From Lates calcarifer (lineage: Eukaryota; Chordata; Actinopteri; Centropomidae): DNA of 64,000 nt. A program made the translations under genes and the position numbers. Where the stretch lies: assembly GCF_001640805.2 (NCBI RefSeq), contig NC_066850.1:11347234-11411233 (forward strand), given 5' to 3'. The notes beneath the pieces are model-generated. The model ran no database searches. It was not told the DNA's origin and saw only the letters and a list, made by a program, of their open reading frames with translations. This document shows positions 57,567 to 64,000 of this stretch, one piece after another (the first letter of the stretch is position 1; every line of letters begins with the position of its first letter).

Positions 57567-58006
57567 TTATCCAGAAACATCACTATATATCACTACCAGA
57601 CTCCATTGGACAAAAACAGGAATTTTACTCAGCAGAACATGAGACTTGCTGCAATACTGTTGCCTTGATCTGCTAGTTTGTTTGTGTTATTGTGTGGCAC
57701 TTCTACTTATGTAATGTAATAATCTGAATACTTCCTCCACCACTGAAAATCACACAATAACACAAACTAACTAAACATTTGAGGCAGCAATATTCCAGCA
57801 ACACCTGTGTTCTGTACGGTAAAATTCTTGTTTTTATCAATGGAGTCTGGTAGTGATGTATCAATGTTTCTGGTTAAACAAAAAGGATCTTACTTCAATA
57901 AAAAGGTCTATCTCTGTAGGAATCCTCCATAAGGTTGTTAGACATGTATAGTAACAATCTGAGCCAGTCACAATCAAAAACGTGGGAAAATATGGCCCAC
58001 ATTAAA
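57567..58006. mobile_element. palindromic (foldback) element, copy D
   Basis: Seen: left-arm CAGAAACATCACTATATATC, ACTACCAGACTCCATTG and right-arm CAATGGAGTCTGGTAGTGAT, GTTTCTGGTTAAAC; the right arm continues to GGGAAAATATGGCCCACATT, like the end of copy B (GGGAAAATAAGGCCCAGCTT). The left arm is truncated, so the copy is asymmetric. Confidence 0.75.
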
Positions 58007-58069
58007 AATGATTTGATGATTTATTGATTGATTGTTTGTGGTTGTTTGTAATTTGAGCAATAATACCAA

Positions 58070-58275
58070 ATATTTTCTCGTTCCAGCTTCTTACTTGTGA
58101 GCATTTTTCTGCTTTTCTTTGTCTTTTACAAAAGTACACTCGTTATTTTTAGATTTTGGACTTTTAGTTGGGCAAACCAAATTACATGAAGCCATTATCT
58201 TGGCCTCAAGGACACTGTGAATGGGCATTTTATAGACCAAATGATTCATCAAATACTCAAGAAAGTAGCTCTGAG
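58070..58275. mobile_element. hAT-like MITE, copy 5 (partial)
   Basis: Seen: GTTCCAGCTTCTTACTTGTG, CTGCTTTTCTTTGTCTTTTA, GATTTTGGACTTTTAGTTGG, GGGCATTTTATAGACCAAAT: the interior of the GGCTGCAACTA family. It lies directly beside foldback copy D. Confidence 0.65.
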
Positions 58276-60317
58276 TCATTGCAGTAAAACATGATTATTT
58301 GGAGTATGTAATTAAAGGCTTACAATGTACAAAACATCTTGCTGTGTTGCTCTAAAAGCTAAAATCTGACCTAGAAATCTGTTCTCATGCTGGAGACAGC
58401 TTTCACTGGACTGACATAAACCTGGATCCAGAAGCAAAGATCCACCTCCCAGTGTCAGCTGATAAAAGCACAATGTTTCAGAGTTCAGGGGTCACACCCA
58501 AACTAAATCGCTGTCTTGTAATATTTCTCACCACGATGCTATTGTCAGTCTGAATACACCCTAACACTTAAAACACAGCACTCCACTACACACTCACACA
58601 CTCCTAGTGCAGGAGACAGGTCTATCTGTGAGCGTCATCTCCAGCAGGCTCTGGCAGGAAGCAGCGTGGTGAATTCATTATGCAAATGATCTCTGTTGGG
58701 ATCTGTTCTGCAGAGTAGCTACTGCACCACATGACCATACTTATGATGTACCCTTAAAAAAAGCTCTTTATATGAATGGTTAAATGTATTTCACACAGAG
58801 GGAATTCACAGCAGGTCCACTCCTGTCTCAACAAGCTTCACCAAACCAGAGGCTTCATACGCAGTAAAAATACTGTAAATATGTAAAGTAGGGGTGAATG
58901 ACATTTCACTCTCTGGATCTGTGTGAATTCAACTTTTTGGCTTTTCTGCCAGAGGCTTACAGAGAAAAAGATTTAATTTCAAAGATCTGCCTTCACTTGT
59001 CAAACCTTACGTTTTTCATGCAATTTCTTGTTTAAAATCTACATAATCTTTAAAACAAATACACAAAAACGAGTGAATTATTTTTCATTTAAACGGCACT
59101 TGTGCAGCCCAGTTATCACATTATCAGTTACAGCTAATATTCCAAGTGCAGAAGGGACACAAATTCACTAAAGATGCGGTGGAAAAATCACCACTGTTTA
59201 ACTCTTTCAAGTCTTTCAAATTACTTTTTCATTTCTAAAAATGAGAAAATGACACAACAGAAGCGCTCGCAGTGCTGCAGACTCATGCGCTGTTCTTGCA
59301 AACGGAGACACTGATTAATTCAGGCGCTGATTTGATGAGCACAAAAGCTTTGCTGAACGCATCAGTTAGCAGGGGAGCATTTGAAGTGGAGGAGCAGAGA
59401 GAGAGATTGTGTGTGTATGTGTGTTTGTGTTTGTGTGTGGGTGAGTTTCATGAGTGAGTAAGCAGGTTTGACGAGGAATTTAGGTGTGCTTATCATATGT
59501 GGTTTGTCCAATTCAAATACTTTAAATCCTGGTTTCTGCACATTGTCCCAAACACAGAGAGGAAAAAAGTTTTCAGAGGTGGAGTTTGTCAAAAATTTTG
59601 GGATTGAGCCTCAAAGGGGGAATTTTGAAAACTACTGCAGCGTTACCAGGAAACCAATCAAAAGCCTGTGTAGTACAGACTCATTGTGAAACTGTGTTTG
59701 AAGATCTCAGGGTGAAAAAATCAGTGTCTCCTTTTAAATTTCTTCTTAAAGCTCAGTTTGCTGTGACGGCCTTCAGCTAATTAACATGTTTAAAGCAGTT
59801 TATTTTATTCTGTGTTGCCACTTACAGATCTTTTATTTGATTCTGAAACAATGACACTTGTAAAATGTGAAAAATATAAAGTTGGTATTATGTTATTGTC
59901 ATAATATTTGATATTCTGTTGTAATTCATTTAGTGGATTTATCAAATGACAAGCTGCTGCTTTTTCTATTTCATATCCTTGTTCTCCCAAATTGTGAAAA
60001 AAATTACACTGTTTTATTTGGTTTTATTTGGCAAGATATCTGCTTTCAAGATTTCTGCCACCATACAAATCCAACAGAGATGAACTGAAGATTTGTGGCG
60101 CTCACGGCATTGACTTAAATGACTATTTCAGTTAAATTAAGTAGGAACAAGCACTGTATCTTTCCAGAAAAGGTGTCTCTGTTACTCATTTGTGTTAAAC
60201 ACCACAATGAGAACAGGCTTCATGGGGACTATGAGTACTCTCACATCGCAGGCCTTAATGCTCAATATTAATTTTTCTGTCTGTGTTGATGATTCACATT
60301 CATGTTTGTGTTTGTAG

Positions 60318-60399
60318 GTGTCAGCAGGCCCATGTTTCGAGCGCTGGCAGTGTATGAGGTGACTATTTTTAAGGGGGATGGCAACCCAGTTCAAATCAG
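60318..60399 (+). other. isolated exon-like stretch, unidentified
   Basis: Seen: an open stretch of 82 bases between TTTGTGTTTGTAG and CAG|GTATGG, both good splice consensuses on the plus strand. One frame reads SRPMFRALAVYEVTIFKGDG then NPVQIR without stops. I do not recognise the protein, and no partner exon was found. It may be chance or part of an unrecognised repeat. It is antisense to sfmbt2. Confidence 0.15.
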
Positions 60400-61409
60400 G
60401 TATGGTTTTTCCTTGTTATAATACAAGTAGACAGTAGACAGGCACTGTACCATCATTCCTCATCATTCCTCTTCCAAATAAGGCTGTAAATGCATATTCT
60501 CACATTCTCTTTAGCTTTACATATCCACAACTTTAAATATCCCATGAATAGCTGTTTCCGGGGTCAAGAGTGAGCTAAAATGGACGATTAGTCCTTTAAA
60601 TGCTCAGAACAGAATGGAAATTTAGACATCAATAATTCAGTGACGACTGGGAAAACTTTATCTGATGAGGAGGATTGTGGGAAACTACCAAAAGGTTTAG
60701 AGCTGCTACTAATGGACCCTGTGGTGAGGCTGCTTTGCCAAATGTTGTATGTTTCTAAAAAACAAATATAACACTGCGACACGCTGGGAGTTTAGATAAG
60801 GTTCAGATAATGATTCTCAGTCATATCACAAACTAAAAGATCACAGTGCAAACCCACACACCCACACCCAAACCTGAAGAGGGAACAACAACAACAACTG
60901 AGACAAAAAAACAAGAAAACAAGGTGGGGAAGCAGTATAGTCTGAAATTAAAAGTTATCAAATTCTCCTATGCATCTCAGTTTTTCAGTTAATTTTCCAA
61001 AACTACGTATAAACACACATCTCGTCTTGAATGTCTCAACAAAGCACCCTGCATAATGTAATTATAACCTTTTACAGATACACAGTCAATTGACTGAAAA
61101 AGAAATGTATGTTAATCAATGATGTTTTCCTCAGAGATAGTTCAGCCACTAAAAGACCTGATATAACATCAGCAGTTGACACCACTGCCTCAAAAAGTTC
61201 TCAGCCAGTTTAATGACTCATTGATTTTATCTGTCAAAACACCTCTGACCTTCTTTTGATTTGTGGACTTGTGACCTTCTTTTTCCGATGCAGGACACAA
61301 GTGTGTGTTTGTTGCACATGAGAGAGAAAAAGGCCTGCATCACGTTTCTGCTGCATTTTGCACTACTTATCATACGAGCACAGCTTGGTCTTAGCAGGCA
61401 CAAATGGCA

Positions 61410-61443
<34 letters not shown>

Positions 61444-61444
61444 T
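61410..61444. repeat. (GT)n microsatellite
   Basis: GT dinucleotide run with two early GC interruptions. Confidence 0.9.
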
Positions 61445-61549
61445 ATCGCTCTGCTAAGACACTCACTCAGCTAGAAAAGGAATCACATGCAAGAAAAGGC
61501 AAAGCATGACAACTGGGCTGTGAGGTCACTTCCTGTAGAGAGATGAAAA

Positions 61550-61581
61550 GAGGAAGAGGAGGAGGAGGAGGAGGAGGAGGA
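61550..61581. repeat. (GGA)n microsatellite
   Basis: About nine GGA triplets after AAGAGGAA. Confidence 0.9.
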
Positions 61582-61841
61582 AGCACACTGTACATGCAGC
61601 TCTGAGGCCTAATGTTGACACAGTGTTGATTTAATGTTAGCCACTATTTAGCCAGGCAGGCGAGTTAGTCAGAGGCTCTGTTAGAGCTGCTTACCTTTTC
61701 TTAGGTAAATGTTATCTGAGAGACAAAACACACAAACAAAAAAAGGAAACAAATAAAACAGGTAACTGTAACACAGGTGTAAGCACTCAAAAATACACAC
61801 TCACTCTCTTTACCCTGCTCTCACATTCCAGCTGACTCAGC

Positions 61842-61887
<46 letters not shown>
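61842..61887. repeat. (AC)n microsatellite
   Basis: 23 uninterrupted AC units. Confidence 0.95.
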
Positions 61888-61889
<2 letters not shown>

Positions 61890-62388
61890 TGTGCACAAAA
61901 TGATGCAAAGCCTTGAAACGAAGCAACAAAGTACTTTTTTTTTTTTTTGGCCATATTCACAAACTGACAGTATCTTGCAGAAGCATCTTCAGGGAGTATG
62001 ACGCTGCCCTTGTTACATGATTTATGCTTCAGTTTGCATCATTAAACACGCAGCGCTGTCAGCTGTCTGTCATTGTTAACAGAAAAACGGGAAACATTTG
62101 GAGTAAGAGCCTTCTGACAGAGACAGGAAGAGATGGTTAATAGTCGAGGACATTAGTGGTCAGTTAAAGCTTATTTCTGCAGAATAATTTCTTCAACTTT
62201 GGCTGCTCTTCTTTCAATTGATATTACAAGTGTGACTGAATAAAACATACAGTATCTCAGGAAACAGGAAACATGTTTGTGTTTTTGGGATGATGTCAGT
62301 CTTATCTAACTCATAAACTTGTCATGAAAATTCATTCTTATTTCAATGTACTGAATGGGTTTTCACATGTTTTACACTGAATTTTCTA

Positions 62389-62980
62389 GGCCTTGTTCAG
62401 ACTGCCAGCCCAAATCCATTTTCTGTCATATCCACACTGTATCTGGATTGATTTTAGAAAGTCTGGATACCAAAAACCCCCCCAAAAAAACATGAAATGC
62501 AATTTTTGCAAATCAGATCCAAACCACATTGTAGGTGGTTTGAAATGTGATTACAATCGGATTCCGCCCAGATGCTCTGCCTGCTCAAATCGGATTTCAA
62601 AATGTGTTTTGCGTCACTCACAAAGACACCATCAAATCCAGAGTGATGGAGGGAGCAGAATCAATGTTGCTACCAGCAGAGTGCAGGAAGTATAGTTTTT
62701 TGGCCCTATGGATGACAACAAGAACAACAGTCCATGGACAGACGCAGAAATAAACTGTTATGGGCAAGATGATGGACCTCCATTTCTGACGGTTCGGACA
62801 CATTGGAAAGCCACATCATCAGCGTAGTTACACCTACGTCATTACCACATTACAATGCAGAAAGGCTAGTGATGTCTGGACACACAAATCCGATCTGATC
62901 ACTTGCAAATAACAGTCCAGACAGTCTGTCCCTAAAAGATTTGATTTGAGAAACAAGTCTGATTTGCCTGCAGTCAAAAC
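62389..62980. mobile_element. hAT-like long MITE ('CCTTGTTCAGAC...CCAGCCCAAATC' family)
   Basis: Seen: starts GGCCTTGTTCAGACTGCCAG with CCCAAATCC, and the interior repeats CAAATCGGATT, AATCCGATCTGATCACTTGC, CAGTCCAGACAGTCTGTCC; ends GATTTGCCTGCAGTC. Known: a common teleost non-autonomous element with GTTCAGAC-type termini. About 590 bases. The 100-residue open frame at 62393-62695 is its interior and not a gene. Confidence 0.65.
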
Positions 62981-63582
62981 AAAGCCATAAAGAATTGTGT
63001 TGTCATTTAATCAACTCTTTCTCCTACAAAGTATGTACAGTTTAGTAATTGGAGGAACTGTAAATGCTGCCTGGACTGGGATGTTCACTTGTTTCCCTGA
63101 GGCCAGGCGCACTAGTGTCATTTGGAGGTGTTTACAAGCTGTTTTGTTTATGCCTGTACTGATTTTGAGTGAAGTATTTACATGTTTTTTCTTTCACTTT
63201 CAGTTTCAAACCTGCCTTTCCACATTATGGTTTCTGTGAGTATATTTGTAAATTACAAAACTTTATTGTATATAGATGTAATTTTTAAGAGACAGGGCTA
63301 CTTTCAACTGAATTTAAAACAAAAATCACATAATTACACAGACAAATTTTCAGCAACAATTCAATGTATTTCTGTGCAAAAACAAAAAAAAAAGACAATG
63401 GAGAGTTTTTAATTTGAGTTTGTAATTTTTCTCTGCCTCTGAACATGGTAAGTAAAGCCTCTTTACTAATTTATGCTGAAATTTAAACATGTTTAAAACT
63501 TCACACCATTTCACAACATTTTTCTGACAAAATTAATGGATGTGATTTGAAATAGGTTTACACATTTTATTCTTAAGTGCAG

Positions 63583-63791
63583 AGGTGAAACAACCAGTGT
63601 GATTTCTCAATTAATAGAAAACTAATTGGTAAAATCATTTAAAAACATAAATGGCTAAAACTTCACTGGTTCCAGCTTCTTAAATTTGGATTTCTTACTC
63701 TCCTGTGATTATAAACTGAATATCTTTGGGGTTTTTTTCACAATTTGAGAAAATCATCTATATACTGATAAAAATAATCACTACCTGCAGT
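63583..63791. mobile_element. hAT-like MITE, copy 6
   Basis: Seen: AGGTGAAACAACCAGTGTGA at one side, GGTTCCAGCTTCTTAAATTT and AAACTGAATATCTTTGGGG inside, AAAATAATCACTACCTGCAG at the other. Same order as the other copies. Confidence 0.7.
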
Positions 63792-64000
63792 TACGTCATG
63801 TGTAGCGACTTGTAATACGAAAAAAGGGAAAGAAAAATCTCCTCCACTGCAGCGCTGACAGCAGATTTAATGTGTTGTTTCCCTGCTTCATAGATAATCC
63901 ACTGAGATGTGAATACAGACATTTATGAACCGCCTGCTGCTGCATAGGGGAGTCGGTTAAAAGACCAGCCGCTGATTGAAAAGGACGTATGGAGCTGGTG

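Larger units (their letters stand above)
49761..64000 (-). other. sfmbt2 5' intron (more than 14.2 kb within window)
   Basis: The exon at 49672-49760 has a proper acceptor and split codon, but no frame resembling the first MBT repeat or N-terminus was found to the right, so this is intron. Contents: foldback copies B-D, a piggyBac-like MITE, hAT-like MITEs, microsatellites, a possible conserved block at 55315-55780 and one isolated plus-strand exon-like stretch (60318-60399). Confidence 0.75.

Noticed and set aside
62393..62695. 100-codon plus-strand frame with several cysteines
   Set aside because: Lies wholly inside the CCTTGTTCAGAC MITE; the zinc-finger-like look is accidental.

Overview
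The window is teleost (ray-finned fish) nuclear DNA, probably from a spiny-rayed (percomorph) fish. It is AT-rich and intron-rich, has abundant CA/GT microsatellites, and carries typical fish interspersed repeats: a tRNA-derived SINE, hAT-like and piggyBac-like MITEs, a DIRS relic and a Tc1 relic. There is no prokaryotic gene organisation. Most long open frames are non-coding or lie inside repeats.

Two protein-coding genes are supported, both on the minus strand. At the left edge is the first coding exon of prkcq (protein kinase C theta) at 2615-2732; the rest of the gene lies beyond position 1. From 49760 down to 30555 run sixteen consecutive coding exons of sfmbt2, a Polycomb-group protein with MBT repeats, a SLED domain and a SAM domain. 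Every splice junction keeps the reading frame, giving 751 residues to the stop codon. The N-terminus and first MBT repeat were not found, so they must lie beyond 64000, which makes the intron upstream of 49760 longer than 14.2 kb. The same gene order and orientation is known in human 10p14-p15, where the two genes are hundreds of kb apart. Here the prkcq start and the sfmbt2 stop are about 28 kb apart.

Region by region: 1-2614 is prkcq intron 1. 2733-8530 probably contains the prkcq 5' UTR, a candidate upstream non-coding first exon with a TATA-like box near 8530, and a RUNX/ETS composite site at 5053-5067. 8540-29640 is the intergenic region, with a pyrimidine-rich degenerate decamer minisatellite (10.85-11.74 kb), a decayed DIRS-like retrotransposon (15.2-16.5 kb), an 'AATAATGACTT' minisatellite (18.3 kb), several MITEs, CTCF-like motifs and two possible conserved non-coding blocks. 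29640-49760 is sfmbt2 with its introns, which contain a SINE, a Tc1 relic and MITEs. 49761-64000 is a large sfmbt2 5' intron holding three of four copies of a long palindromic (foldback) element, a complete TTAA-flanked piggyBac-like MITE, a larger hAT-like MITE and a possible enhancer block near 55.5 kb.

The most striking structures not explained by genes are the foldback family (four copies between 49 and 58 kb), the decamer minisatellite, and the possible TATA-plus-hairpin upstream exon of prkcq. All repeat-family and regulatory calls come from reading the sequence by eye, without alignments.
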